Source: Oxalobacteraceae bacterium UBA6018 (lineage in GTDB: Bacteria; Pseudomonadota; Gammaproteobacteria; Burkholderiales; Burkholderiaceae_D). From it: a stretch of DNA of 64,000 bases. The notes beneath the pieces were generated by a model that worked only from the letters and a program-made list of their open reading frames with translations, was not told the origin of the DNA and made no database searches. The first letter of the stretch is position 1, and every line of letters begins with the position of its first letter. Positions 31,799-40,256 of the stretch are shown piece by piece. The stretch spans positions 62,001 through 126,000 of the forward strand of contig DIZW01000056.1 of the NCBI GenBank assembly GCA_002428015.1, in the 5' to 3' direction. The translations under genes and the position numbers were made by a program.

Positions 31799-33040
31799 CT
31801 ATTCAGCGGCCACCTTCGCACGCGCCAGCATGGCATGCAGCAACACATTACAGCCGGCTTCGAGGTGGCCCGGCTGCGCGTCCTCGATCTCGTTGTGGCT
31901 GATGCCGTCCTTGCAGGGCACGAAGATCATCCCGGCCGGCGCCATGCGCGCGCAGTAGATGGCGTCGTGGCCGGCGCCCGAGACCACGTCCATGCACGGG
32001 TAGCCCAGGCTGGCGGTGGCGGCGCGCACCGCGTCCACGCAGTCCGGATGGAAGGGGCAAGGCGGATAGTGGGACACCCGTTCGAGCGTCACGCCCAGGC
32101 CGGACGTGACGCGGGTGTGCTCGACAAAGGCCAGCATCTCGGCGTGCATGGTGTCGAGCAGCGCCGCGTTCACGTTGCGCAGGTCGATGCTGAACTTGAC
32201 CTCGCCCGGGATCACGTTGCGGCTGTTGGGGAACACCTGCACCATGCCGACCGTGCCGCGCCCGTAAGGCGGATAGCGGTTGGCGATGCTCACCACCTCC
32301 TGCATGATGCGCGTGGCGACCTGCAGCGCGTCGCGCCGCAAGCCCATGGGCGTGGGCCCGGCGTGCGCCTCCATGCCGCTGACCACGCAGTCGTACCACG
32401 ACAGGCCCATCACCGCCGGCACCACGCCGATCACCTTGCCGGCGTCTTCCAGCACCGGCCCCTGTTCGATATGGGTCTCGAAATAGGCGCAGATCGGATG
32501 CGCGCCCGGGACCTGTTCGCCCAGGTAGCCGATGCGCGCCAGCTCCTCGCCCACGGTCTTGCCCTCGGTGTCGCGGGCGGCGTAGGCGCTCTCCAGGCTG
32601 AAGGCGCCGCAGAACACGCCCGAGCCCATCATCACCGGCACGAAGCGCGAGCCCTCCTCGTTGGTCCAGAAGGCCACCTCCAGCGGCGCCTCGGTGACGA
32701 CCTTTGCGTCGTTCAGCGTGCGCACCACCTCCAGCCCGGCCAGCACGCCGTAGTTGCCGTCGAATTTGCCGCCGGTCGGCTGGGTGTCGATATGGCTGCC
32801 CGTCATGACCGGCGCCAGCGCGGGATTGCGCCCTTCGCGCCGCATGAACACATTGCCGATCTGGTCGACCGTGACCGCCAGCCCGGCGGCCTTGCCCCAG
32901 CCGACCACCAGATCGCGCCCCTGCCGGTCCAGGTCCGTGAGCGCCAGGCGCTTGACGCCGCCCTTGGGCGTGGCGCCGATACGCGCCAGCTCCATGAGCG
33001 AGTCCCACAGCCGCTGTCCGTCGATCCGCAAGTGTTCCAT
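31799..33040 (-). CDS. Beta-ureidopropionase (Zn-dependent N-carbamoyl amidohydrolase)
   Basis: A 413-aa M20 enzyme of the AllC/HyuC group. The metal-binding motifs TGSHIDTQPTGGKFDG, NEEGSRFVP, HIEQGPVLED, HAGPTPMG and SGAGHDA are all present. In this operon its substrate should be N-carbamoyl-beta-alanine from uracil, or N-carbamoyl-beta-aminoisobutyrate from thymine, released as beta-amino acid, CO2 and ammonia. By sequence alone it could also be an allantoate or ureidoglycolate hydrolase; the position directly after dihydropyrimidinase (13-base gap) decides. ATG at 33040. Confidence 0.9.
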   Translation of the reverse strand: MEHLRIDGQRLWDSLMELARIGATPKGGVKRLALTDLDRQGRDLVVGWGKAAGLAVTVDQIGNVFMRREGRNPALAPVMTGSHIDTQPTGGKFDGNYGVLAGLEVVRTLNDAKVVTEAPLEVAFWTNEEGSRFVPVMMGSGVFCGAFSLESAYAARDTEGKTVGEELARIGYLGEQVPGAHPICAYFETHIEQGPVLEDAGKVIGVVPAVMGLSWYDCVVSGMEAHAGPTPMGLRRDALQVATRIMQEVVSIANRYPPYGRGTVGMVQVFPNSRNVIPGEVKFSIDLRNVNAALLDTMHAEMLAFVEHTRVTSGLGVTLERVSHYPPCPFHPDCVDAVRAATASLGYPCMDVVSGAGHDAIYCARMAPAGMIFVPCKDGISHNEIEDAQPGHLEAGCNVLLHAMLARAKVAAE

Positions 33041-33053
33041 ATCGTCTCCTCTC

Positions 33054-34445
33054 TTAAGCGTGCGTGGCGCTGAACGCCGGGCGGTCGATATGCCGTCCCG
33101 CGCCGCGCGCCGCGCGCAGGTCGCCCACCACATACACCAGCTTGCCCGCCGCCAGGGTGTGGGTGTTGATGCCCTTGACCGTGCGGCCCTCGAACACGTT
33201 GAACCCGCCCTTGGAGAACTGGGTCCTGGCCGAGATGGTGCGCGTCCCCTCAGGGTCCCAGACCACGATGTCGGCGTCCGCGCCCACCGCGATCACGCCT
33301 TTGCGCGGATACATGTTGAAGATCTGCGCCGCGTTGGTCGAGGTCACCCGCACGAATTCGCAGGGCGTCAGCCGGCCCGTGTTCACGCCCGCGTCCCACA
33401 CCACCGCCATGCGCTCCTCGACCCCGCCGCAGCCGTTCGGAATCTTGGTGAAGTCGTCCTTGCCAGCCGCCTTCTGCGCGGCGCAGAAGGTGCAGTGATC
33501 GGTCGCGGTGGTGTGCAGGTTCCCGCCCTGCAGGCCGCGCCACAACGCGCCCTGGTGCTCCTTGCCGCGAAACGGAGGGCTCATCACGTGGGCGCGCGCG
33601 AACTCCTGGTCCTCGCTGGCGTACACACTGTCGTCGATGACGAGGTGGCCGGCCAGCGCCTCGCCGTACACGCGCTGGCCGCGCGCCCGCGCCCGCGTGA
33701 TCGCTTCGAGCGACTCGGCGCACGACACGTGCACGATATACACCGGCGTGCCCAGCACGCTGGCGATGGCGATGGCGCGGTTGGCCGCCTCGGCCTCGAC
33801 CTCGGGCGGGCGCGAGAGCGGATGCGCGGCCGCGCCCGTGATCCCCTTGCGCAGCAGGTCCTGCTGGAGTTGGAACACCAGCTCGCCGTTCTCCGCGTGC
33901 ACGGTGGGGATGGCGCCCAGTTCGAGCGCGCGCCTGAAGCTGTGCACCAGGGTCTCGTCGTCGGCCATGATGGCGTTTTTGTAGGCCATGAAGTGCTTGA
34001 AGCTGTTCACGCCATGCTCGCGCACCAGGGTACCCATCTCCGCGTGGACCGAGTCGGCCCACCAGGTCACCGCCACGTGGAAGGTGTAGTCGCCGGCCGC
34101 CTTCGCCGCCCAGCCGCGCCAGGTGTGGTAGGCATCCAGCAGCGACTGGCGGGGGTTGGGGATGACGAAGTCCATGATGGTGGTGGTGCCGCCGGCCAGG
34201 CCCGCCGCGGTGCCCGTGAAAAAGTCATCGGCGGTGACGGTTCCCATGAAGGGCAGCTGCATGTGGGTGTGGGTGTCTATCCCGCCCGGCATGACGTACT
34301 GGCCGCCGGCGTCGATCACCGTGGCGCTGGCGGGCGCGTCGAGCTGCTCGCCGACCGCCACGATCTTGTCGCCGAAGCACAGCACATCGGCCTTGAACGC
34401 GCGGTCTGCGTTGACGACGGTGCCGCCGCGGATAATCGTGGTCAT
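33054..34445 (-). CDS. hydA: Dihydropyrimidinase (hydantoinase)
   Basis: A 463-aa cyclic amidohydrolase that opens 5,6-dihydrouracil or dihydrothymine to the N-carbamoyl amino acid. Metal ligands are seen in GGIDTHTHMQLPF, the carboxylated Lys region HFMAYKNAIM, VHAENGE, HVSCAES and the C-terminal ADIVVWDPEGTR. Length matches the dihydropyrimidinase family. It is the third step in the reductive pyrimidine pathway after PreAT. It is flanked by the NCS1 transporter (20 bases upstream) and beta-ureidopropionase. Confidence 0.94.
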   Translation of the reverse strand: MTTIIRGGTVVNADRAFKADVLCFGDKIVAVGEQLDAPASATVIDAGGQYVMPGGIDTHTHMQLPFMGTVTADDFFTGTAAGLAGGTTTIMDFVIPNPRQSLLDAYHTWRGWAAKAAGDYTFHVAVTWWADSVHAEMGTLVREHGVNSFKHFMAYKNAIMADDETLVHSFRRALELGAIPTVHAENGELVFQLQQDLLRKGITGAAAHPLSRPPEVEAEAANRAIAIASVLGTPVYIVHVSCAESLEAITRARARGQRVYGEALAGHLVIDDSVYASEDQEFARAHVMSPPFRGKEHQGALWRGLQGGNLHTTATDHCTFCAAQKAAGKDDFTKIPNGCGGVEERMAVVWDAGVNTGRLTPCEFVRVTSTNAAQIFNMYPRKGVIAVGADADIVVWDPEGTRTISARTQFSKGGFNVFEGRTVKGINTHTLAAGKLVYVVGDLRAARGAGRHIDRPAFSATHA

Positions 34446-34465
34446 AAACTCTCCTGAAAATGTGT

Positions 34466-35950
34466 TTAGCCGGGCGTGGCGGGCCGCAGCGCGCCGACGG
34501 CCTTCGCCTTCATCAGCACGCCATACACCAGCGCCGAGATGGCGATGCCGACGAACCAGGCGTAGGTGTAGACGGTCTTGAAGCCCTCGCCCACGGCGCC
34601 GAAAGTGTCCGGGAAGGCGGCGTTGAGAAAGCCGGGAATATTGGGCAGCACGCCGGTGCCGAAGGCCGCCACGGCGGCCAGGTTCCAGCCGCCGGTGTAG
34701 CTATAGGCGCCGTCGGCGCGGTACAGACTGGGCACATCGAGCTCGGTCTTGCGCACAACGTAGTAGTCGACGATCAGCACGCCGGCGATGGGGCCGAGCA
34801 GCGCTGAGTAGCCGATCAGCCAGGTGAACACGTAGCCGTGGGACGACTCGAGTATCTTCCAGGGCATCATCACGAGGGCGATGCCGGCCGTGATGTAGCC
34901 GCCGCCGCGGTAGGACACCAGGCCAGGCGCGAGCGAGGAGAAATCGTAGGCCGGTCCGACCAGGTTGGCGGCCAAATTGACGCTGACGGTATCGACCAGC
35001 AGCACCAGCAGCGCGACCAGCACGGCCGCGCCGCGCATGCGGCTGGCCAGGTCGACCGGGTCCCACAGCGCCTTGCCGTACAAGACCACGGTGGCGGAGG
35101 TGACGATCACCGCCAGCAGCGCCAGCAGGCCCATTGGCAGCGGCAGGCCGACCGTCTGGCCGACGAGCTGGTCGCGCTGGGTCCTGGCGAAGCGGGTGAA
35201 GTCGGGGATGTTGAGCGCCAGCGTGGCCCAGAACCCGACCATGGCGGTCAGCGAGGGCCAGAAGCTGGACCAGAACCGGCCGGCCTTGGCGCCGCCCTCG
35301 GCGAACTGGGACGGCTGGTCGAGCAGCGGCCCGAAGCCGCCGGCCTTGTTGTAGACCCAGCCAAGCAGGACGAAGCAGATCACGATCTTGAGGGGCGCGG
35401 TCCAGGTTTCGAGCTGACGGATCGCGTCCATGCCGTGTACGATGTACCAGAACTGGATCGCCCAGAACGCGAGAAAGCAAAGCAGCTGGGCGCCGTTGAT
35501 GCCCAGGCCCGCGAGCGGGGCGCCGCCGATGGCGTGCCCGAGCAGCACGCCAAGCAGAGTGTAGATCATGCTGCCGCCGAACCAGGTCTGGATTCCATAC
35601 CAGCCGCAGGCCACCACCGCGCGCATCAGCGCCGGCAGGCGCGCACCGACCGTGCCGAACGCCGCCCGCGCCAGCACCGCGTAGGGGATGCCGTACTTGG
35701 TGCCGGCATGGCCGATCAGCAGCATCGGCAGCAGCACGATGGCGTTGGCCAGGAACACCGTCAGCACGGCCTGGGTGGCCGACATGCCGCCTTCGATCAA
35801 GGTGGCCGACAGGGTGTAGGCCGGGATGCACATCACCATGCCGACCCACAGCGCGGCGAAGTGGTACCAGCGCCAGGTACGCTGGGCCGGCGTGGTCGGC
35901 GCCAGGTCGGCGTTGTACAGCTGGGTGTTCCCGGACAGGTCGTCGCTCAC
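34466..35950 (-). CDS. NCS1-family nucleobase:cation symporter
   Basis: A 494-aa inner membrane transporter with about 12 helices. The N-terminal motif LYNADLAPTTPAQRTW is diagnostic for NCS1, and conserved NIPDFTRFARTQRDQ and PWKILESSHGYV segments follow. The operon context implies uracil, thymine or dihydropyrimidine uptake. I prefer GTG 35950 as start because GAGGAG lies 8 bases upstream and the resulting N-terminus has family-like length. An ATG at 35977 is the alternative and would add nine residues. It lies 38 bases after preA. Confidence 0.92.
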   Translation of the reverse strand: MSDDLSGNTQLYNADLAPTTPAQRTWRWYHFAALWVGMVMCIPAYTLSATLIEGGMSATQAVLTVFLANAIVLLPMLLIGHAGTKYGIPYAVLARAAFGTVGARLPALMRAVVACGWYGIQTWFGGSMIYTLLGVLLGHAIGGAPLAGLGINGAQLLCFLAFWAIQFWYIVHGMDAIRQLETWTAPLKIVICFVLLGWVYNKAGGFGPLLDQPSQFAEGGAKAGRFWSSFWPSLTAMVGFWATLALNIPDFTRFARTQRDQLVGQTVGLPLPMGLLALLAVIVTSATVVLYGKALWDPVDLASRMRGAAVLVALLVLLVDTVSVNLAANLVGPAYDFSSLAPGLVSYRGGGYITAGIALVMMPWKILESSHGYVFTWLIGYSALLGPIAGVLIVDYYVVRKTELDVPSLYRADGAYSYTGGWNLAAVAAFGTGVLPNIPGFLNAAFPDTFGAVGEGFKTVYTYAWFVGIAISALVYGVLMKAKAVGALRPATPG

Positions 35951-35988
35951 AGCGCGGTTCTCCTCAACGTGATGCATCGGTTCCAGCG

Positions 35989-37299
35989 TTAGACGGCGGC
36001 CGGTGCGGACGCGGCGTCGGCGCCGGCGTCCGCCTCGGCGCGCGGGTTGCGCGGGTCGCGCGTCCAGTTCAGGTAGGGCTTGCCGGTGTGCTGGGGCAGC
36101 ATCGTGATGCAGCCCTCCACCGGGCAGGTGATCTCGCACAGGTTGCAGCCCACGCATTCGGCCTCGATGACCTGGTAGCTGCGCGCGCCGGCCGCGTCGA
36201 CCAGTTGGGCGATCGACTGGTGCGAGGTGTCCTCGCAGGCGATGTAGCATTTGCCGCAGCCGATGCACTGGTCCTGGTCGATCCGCGCGATCACCTGGTA
36301 ATTCATGTCGAGGTATTTCCAGTCGGTGGTGTTCGGCACCGCCTTGCCGGTGAACTCGGCGACCGTCCGGTAGCCCTGCTGGTCCATCCAGCGCGACAGG
36401 CCATCCTTCATCTCCTCGACGATGCGAAAGCCGTGCAGCATCGCGGCGGTGCACACCTGCACCGATCCGGCGCCCAGGGCGATGAACTCGGCCGCGTCGC
36501 GCCAGTTGCCGATGCCGCCGATGCCGGAGATCGGCAGGCCGCGCGTCTCGGGGTCGCGTGCGATCTCGGCCACCATGTTCAGCGCGATCGGCTTGCCCGC
36601 CGAGCCGCAATAGCCGCCGTGGGTGCTGGCATTGCCCACCACCGGGTAGGCCACCATGCGGTCAAGGTCCAGGTGGGTGATCGAGTTGATGGTGTTGATC
36701 AGCGAGACCGCGTCTGCCCCACCACGGAATGCCGCGCGCGCCGGCTGGCGCACGTCGGTGATGTTGGGGGTGAGCTTGACGATCACCGGCAGGCGCGCGT
36801 GCTTCTTGCACCAGCTGGTCACCATCTCCACGTACTCGGGCACCTGCCCCACCGCCGCGCCCATGCCGCGCTCCGGCATGCCGTGCGGGCAGCCGAAATT
36901 GAGCTCGATGCCGTCCGCGCCGGTCGCCTCGACCTTGGGCAGGATGGCGGCCCACAGCGCCTCCTCGCAGGGCAGCATCAGCGAGACGATCAGGGCGCGG
37001 TCGGGCCAGGCGCGCTTGACCGCGGCGATCTCGGCCAGGTTGATCTCCAGGCTGCGGTCGGTGATCAGTTCGATGTTGTTAAAGCCGATCACCTCGCGGT
37101 TCTTGCCGTAATGCGCGGAGTAGCGCGACGATACGTTCACCGCGGGCGGGTCCTCGCCCAGGGTCTTCCACACCACCCCGCCCCACCCTGCCTCGAACGC
37201 GCGCACCACGTTGTAGGCCTTGTCGGTGGGCGGCGCGGAGGCGAGCCAGAACGGATTGGGCGCCTTGATGCCGCAAAATTCGATGCTCAGATCGGCCAT
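35989..37299 (-). CDS. preA: NAD-dependent dihydropyrimidine dehydrogenase, catalytic subunit
   Basis: A 436-aa flavoprotein that reduces uracil or thymine to the 5,6-dihydro form with electrons from PreT. The N-terminal FMN barrel (about 1-310) resembles dihydroorotate dehydrogenase: NPFWLASAPPT, NFGCPHGMPERGMG with the catalytic Cys, and GIGGIGNWRDAAEF. The C-terminal tail carries two Fe4S motifs, CIGCGKCYIAC and CVGCNLCEITCP. Together with PreT it reproduces the single-chain mammalian DPD. It is 4 bases from preT. ATG at 37299. Confidence 0.96.
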   Translation of the reverse strand: MADLSIEFCGIKAPNPFWLASAPPTDKAYNVVRAFEAGWGGVVWKTLGEDPPAVNVSSRYSAHYGKNREVIGFNNIELITDRSLEINLAEIAAVKRAWPDRALIVSLMLPCEEALWAAILPKVEATGADGIELNFGCPHGMPERGMGAAVGQVPEYVEMVTSWCKKHARLPVIVKLTPNITDVRQPARAAFRGGADAVSLINTINSITHLDLDRMVAYPVVGNASTHGGYCGSAGKPIALNMVAEIARDPETRGLPISGIGGIGNWRDAAEFIALGAGSVQVCTAAMLHGFRIVEEMKDGLSRWMDQQGYRTVAEFTGKAVPNTTDWKYLDMNYQVIARIDQDQCIGCGKCYIACEDTSHQSIAQLVDAAGARSYQVIEAECVGCNLCEITCPVEGCITMLPQHTGKPYLNWTRDPRNPRAEADAGADAASAPAAV

Positions 37300-37303
37300 G
37301 ATG

Positions 37304-38668
37304 TCAGCTCCCGCGGCTGGATTGAATGTCGTGATGGATGGCGATCGCGGCCAGCTTGCCATGCTGGACCGCCTGCACCGTCAGGTCCAGGCCCGGCGCC
37401 ACGCAGTCGCCGCCGGCGTACACGCCCGCCAGCACGGTGCGCAATGCCGCGTCGACGTGGATCCTGTCGCCGCCCTGGGTCAGGCCCTGGGCCATCGGTT
37501 CGGCCAGCGCGGCCGGATCGAAGGCCTGGCCGATGGCCTTGAAGACCGCGTCGGCCGCGATCTCGATGAAGGCGCCGGTGCCGTGCAAGGCGCCGTCCAA
37601 CATGCGGGTCTCCTCGAAGCGCATGCCGCGCACCCGGCCGGCGTCGTCCAGCAGCACTTCCAGCGGCGCGGCCCAGGTCCGGATGCGCACCTGGTTGTGC
37701 TTGGCGATGTCCTGTTCGTGGTGCGTGGCCGTCATCGACTGCGCACCACGGCGGTACACCACCGTCACGTCCTCGGCGCCCAGGCGCTTGATCTGCACCG
37801 CCATGTCGATGGCGGTGTTGCCGCCGCCGATGACGAGGGCGCGGCGCGGCACCGGCAACTGGGACAGGTCGCTGGCCTGGCGCAGCGCGGCGATGTAGTC
37901 CACCGCCGCCATCAGGCCGGGCGCGTGCTCGCCGGTGAGGCCCAGCTGGCGGCTGGCGTTCAGGCCGATCCCGAGGAACACCGCGTCGTACTGGGCGTGC
38001 AGGTCGGCCAGGTGCAGGTTGGCGCCGAGGGTGAAGCCGTGGCGGATCTGGATGCCGCCGATCCCGAGCAGGAAGGCGACTTCGCGCTGGGCCACGTCGC
38101 CCGGCAGCTTGTACCTGGCGATGCCGTATTCATTGAGCCCGCCCGGCTTCTCGCGCGACTCGAACACGACCACGTCGTTGCCCAGCATGGCCAGGCGGTG
38201 GGCGCAGGCCAGGCCGGCCGGGCCCGCGCCGACCACCGCGATCACCTTGCCGGTGGCGGCGGCGCGTTCAAACGGATGGCCGTCGAAGCTGGCGTGATCG
38301 AGCGCGTAGCGCTGCAGCAGGCCGATCTTGACGGGATCGCCTTCGGCGTCGTGATTGCGCACGCAGGCGTCTTCGCACAGGATCTCGGTGGGGCACACGC
38401 GCGCGCAGGCCGCGCCCAGGATGTTCTGCTTGAGGATGCCGACGGCGGCGCCGTTGATGTTCTCGTTGTGCAGATTGCGGATGAAGCCGGCCACGTCGAT
38501 CCCGGTGGGGCAGATGCGCGTGCATGGCGCGTCGTAGCAGTACAGGCAGCGCGCGCTTTCGATGGCGGCCTGGCGCGCCGTCAGCGGCGGCGCCAGATCG
38601 GTGAACTGTTCGGCCAGCTCCTCGTGCGTGGCCGCCGTGGGCGGCAGGTGCTTGAGAGATTCGATCAT
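37304..38668 (-). CDS. preT: NAD-dependent dihydropyrimidine dehydrogenase, NADH-binding subunit
   Basis: A 454-aa protein with N-terminal Fe-S ligands (CLYCYDAPCTRICP and CARVCPTEILCEDAC), the FAD motif GAGPAGLACAHRLA and the NAD motif GGGNTAIDMA, ending with GGDCVAPGLDL, which contacts FAD. It is the GltD-like half of the enzyme: it takes electrons from NADH and hands them to PreA. The spacing to preA is 4 bases. The gap of 81 bases to mmsA upstream contains a 20-bp palindrome. Family and role are clear. Confidence 0.96.
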   Translation of the reverse strand: MIESLKHLPPTAATHEELAEQFTDLAPPLTARQAAIESARCLYCYDAPCTRICPTGIDVAGFIRNLHNENINGAAVGILKQNILGAACARVCPTEILCEDACVRNHDAEGDPVKIGLLQRYALDHASFDGHPFERAAATGKVIAVVGAGPAGLACAHRLAMLGNDVVVFESREKPGGLNEYGIARYKLPGDVAQREVAFLLGIGGIQIRHGFTLGANLHLADLHAQYDAVFLGIGLNASRQLGLTGEHAPGLMAAVDYIAALRQASDLSQLPVPRRALVIGGGNTAIDMAVQIKRLGAEDVTVVYRRGAQSMTATHHEQDIAKHNQVRIRTWAAPLEVLLDDAGRVRGMRFEETRMLDGALHGTGAFIEIAADAVFKAIGQAFDPAALAEPMAQGLTQGGDRIHVDAALRTVLAGVYAGGDCVAPGLDLTVQAVQHGKLAAIAIHHDIQSSRGS

Positions 38669-38730
38669 GGTTCACCCCCGGTTTGGTTTGGGTCACACCA
38701 GCACATCCATCCTGCCGTTCGCACGGCTGC

Positions 38731-38750
38731 GGCGCTGCCGCGGCAGCGCC
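38731..38750. repeat. 20-bp perfect palindrome after mmsA
   Basis: GGCGCTGCCGCGGCAGCGCC reads the same on both strands and begins at the mmsA stop codon. It can form a strong hairpin in the mRNA but has no T run. It may moderate transcription into preT or protect the upstream mRNA; it is not a convincing terminator. Confidence 0.5.
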
Positions 38751-40252
38751 TACTTCATCTGCGGGAATGCAAATTCCGCGCCAGCGCTGGCGGTGTTCGG
38801 CCAGCGCTGCATCACCGCCTTGTGCCGCGTGTAGAAGCGCACCCCTTCCGGCCCGTAGGCGTGGTGGTCGCCGAACATGCTGCGCTTCCAGCCGCCGAAA
38901 CTGTTGAACGCCATCGGCACCGGCAACGGCACGTTCACGCCCACCATGCCGACCTGGATCTGGCGCACGAACTCGCGCGCGGTGCCGCCGTCGCGCGTGA
39001 AGATGGCCACGCCGTTGCCATACTCGTTGGCGTTGATCAGGGTCACCGCGCTGGCCACGTCGGGCGCGCGCAGCATGCACAGCACCGGCCCGAAAATCTC
39101 CTGCTGGTAGATGCTCATGTCCGGCGTGACGTGGTCGAACAGGCTACCGCCCAGGAAGAAGCCTTCCTCGCTCCCGGCCACCTTGCAGTCGCGTCCATCG
39201 ACCAGCAGGGTGGCGCCCTGCTCCACGCCCTCGCCGATCAGCCGTTCGATGCGTTCCTTGGCCTGGCGCGTCACCACCGGCCCCATCTCGGAACCGGCCG
39301 CCATGCCGTCGCCGATCTTCAGCGCGGCGGTACGTTCGGCCAGCGCGGCGGCCAGGCGGTCGCCCGAATCGCCCACCGCCACCACCACCGAAATGGCCAT
39401 GCAGCGCTCGCCCGCCGAGCCGAAGGCGGCGCCCATGAGCGCGTCCACGGCCATGTCCATGTCGGCGTCGGGCATGACCACCATGTGGTTCTTGGCACCG
39501 CCGAGCGCCTGCACCCGCTTGCCGGCGGCGCTGCCGCGCGCGTAGATGTATTCGGCGATCGGGGTCGAGCCGACGAAGCTGATCGCCTGCACGTCGCGGT
39601 GGTCGAGCAGCGCGTCGACGGCCAGCTTGTCGCCCTGGACCACGTTGAACACGCCGTCCGGCAGGCCGGCCTGCTGCAGCAGGCGCGCGTGCAGCAGCGA
39701 CGCCGACGGGTCGCGTTCGGACGGCTTGAGCACGAAGGCGTTGCCGCACGCGAGCGCCACCGGGAACATCCACATCGGCACCATGACCGGGAAGTTAAAC
39801 GGCGTGATGCCGGCCACCACGCCGAGCGGCTGGCGCATCGACCAGGCGTCGATGCCGCGCGCGATCTGCTCGGTGTATTCGCCCTTGAGCAGCTGCGGTA
39901 TGCCGACCGCGAATTCGACCACTTCGAGCCCGCGCGCCACCTCGCCCTGTGCGTCCGAGAAGGTCTTGCCATGCTCGCGCGTGACCATCGCGGCGAAATC
40001 GTCCGCGTGCTCCTGGCACAGCTGCAGGTAGCGCATCAGCACCCGGGCGCGCGCCGGCGCCGGGGTGGCGGCCCAGGCCGGAAAGGCGGCCCCCGCCGCG
40101 GCCACGGCCGTGTCGACCTCGGCGGCGGTGGCCAGCGCCACCCGCGCGCACGGGCTGCCCAGGGCCGGGTTGTAGACGTCGGCGTAGCGCCCGCCCGTGG
40201 TGTCGACCCGGGCGCCGTTGATGAAGTGGGTGATGGTGTCGAGATCGGCCAT
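38750..40252 (-). CDS. mmsA: CoA-acylating (methyl)malonate-semialdehyde dehydrogenase
   Basis: A 500-aa aldehyde dehydrogenase of the MmsA group. FNFPVMVPMWMFP and the catalytic Cys in SAGERCMAISV, rather than the usual GQxC, mark the CoA-dependent subfamily. It turns malonate semialdehyde into acetyl-CoA, or methylmalonate semialdehyde into propionyl-CoA, with NAD. In this operon it would finish beta-alanine and beta-aminoisobutyrate breakdown. It starts 4 bases after the aminotransferase gene. Confidence 0.94.
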   Translation of the reverse strand: MADLDTITHFINGARVDTTGGRYADVYNPALGSPCARVALATAAEVDTAVAAAGAAFPAWAATPAPARARVLMRYLQLCQEHADDFAAMVTREHGKTFSDAQGEVARGLEVVEFAVGIPQLLKGEYTEQIARGIDAWSMRQPLGVVAGITPFNFPVMVPMWMFPVALACGNAFVLKPSERDPSASLLHARLLQQAGLPDGVFNVVQGDKLAVDALLDHRDVQAISFVGSTPIAEYIYARGSAAGKRVQALGGAKNHMVVMPDADMDMAVDALMGAAFGSAGERCMAISVVVAVGDSGDRLAAALAERTAALKIGDGMAAGSEMGPVVTRQAKERIERLIGEGVEQGATLLVDGRDCKVAGSEEGFFLGGSLFDHVTPDMSIYQQEIFGPVLCMLRAPDVASAVTLINANEYGNGVAIFTRDGGTAREFVRQIQVGMVGVNVPLPVPMAFNSFGGWKRSMFGDHHAYGPEGVRFYTRHKAVMQRWPNTASAGAEFAFPQMK

Positions 40253-40256
40253 GATG

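Noticed and set aside
38731..38750. Palindrome after mmsA as an intrinsic terminator
   Set aside because: The stem is strong but no T run follows on either strand, and the downstream genes clearly belong to the same pathway.
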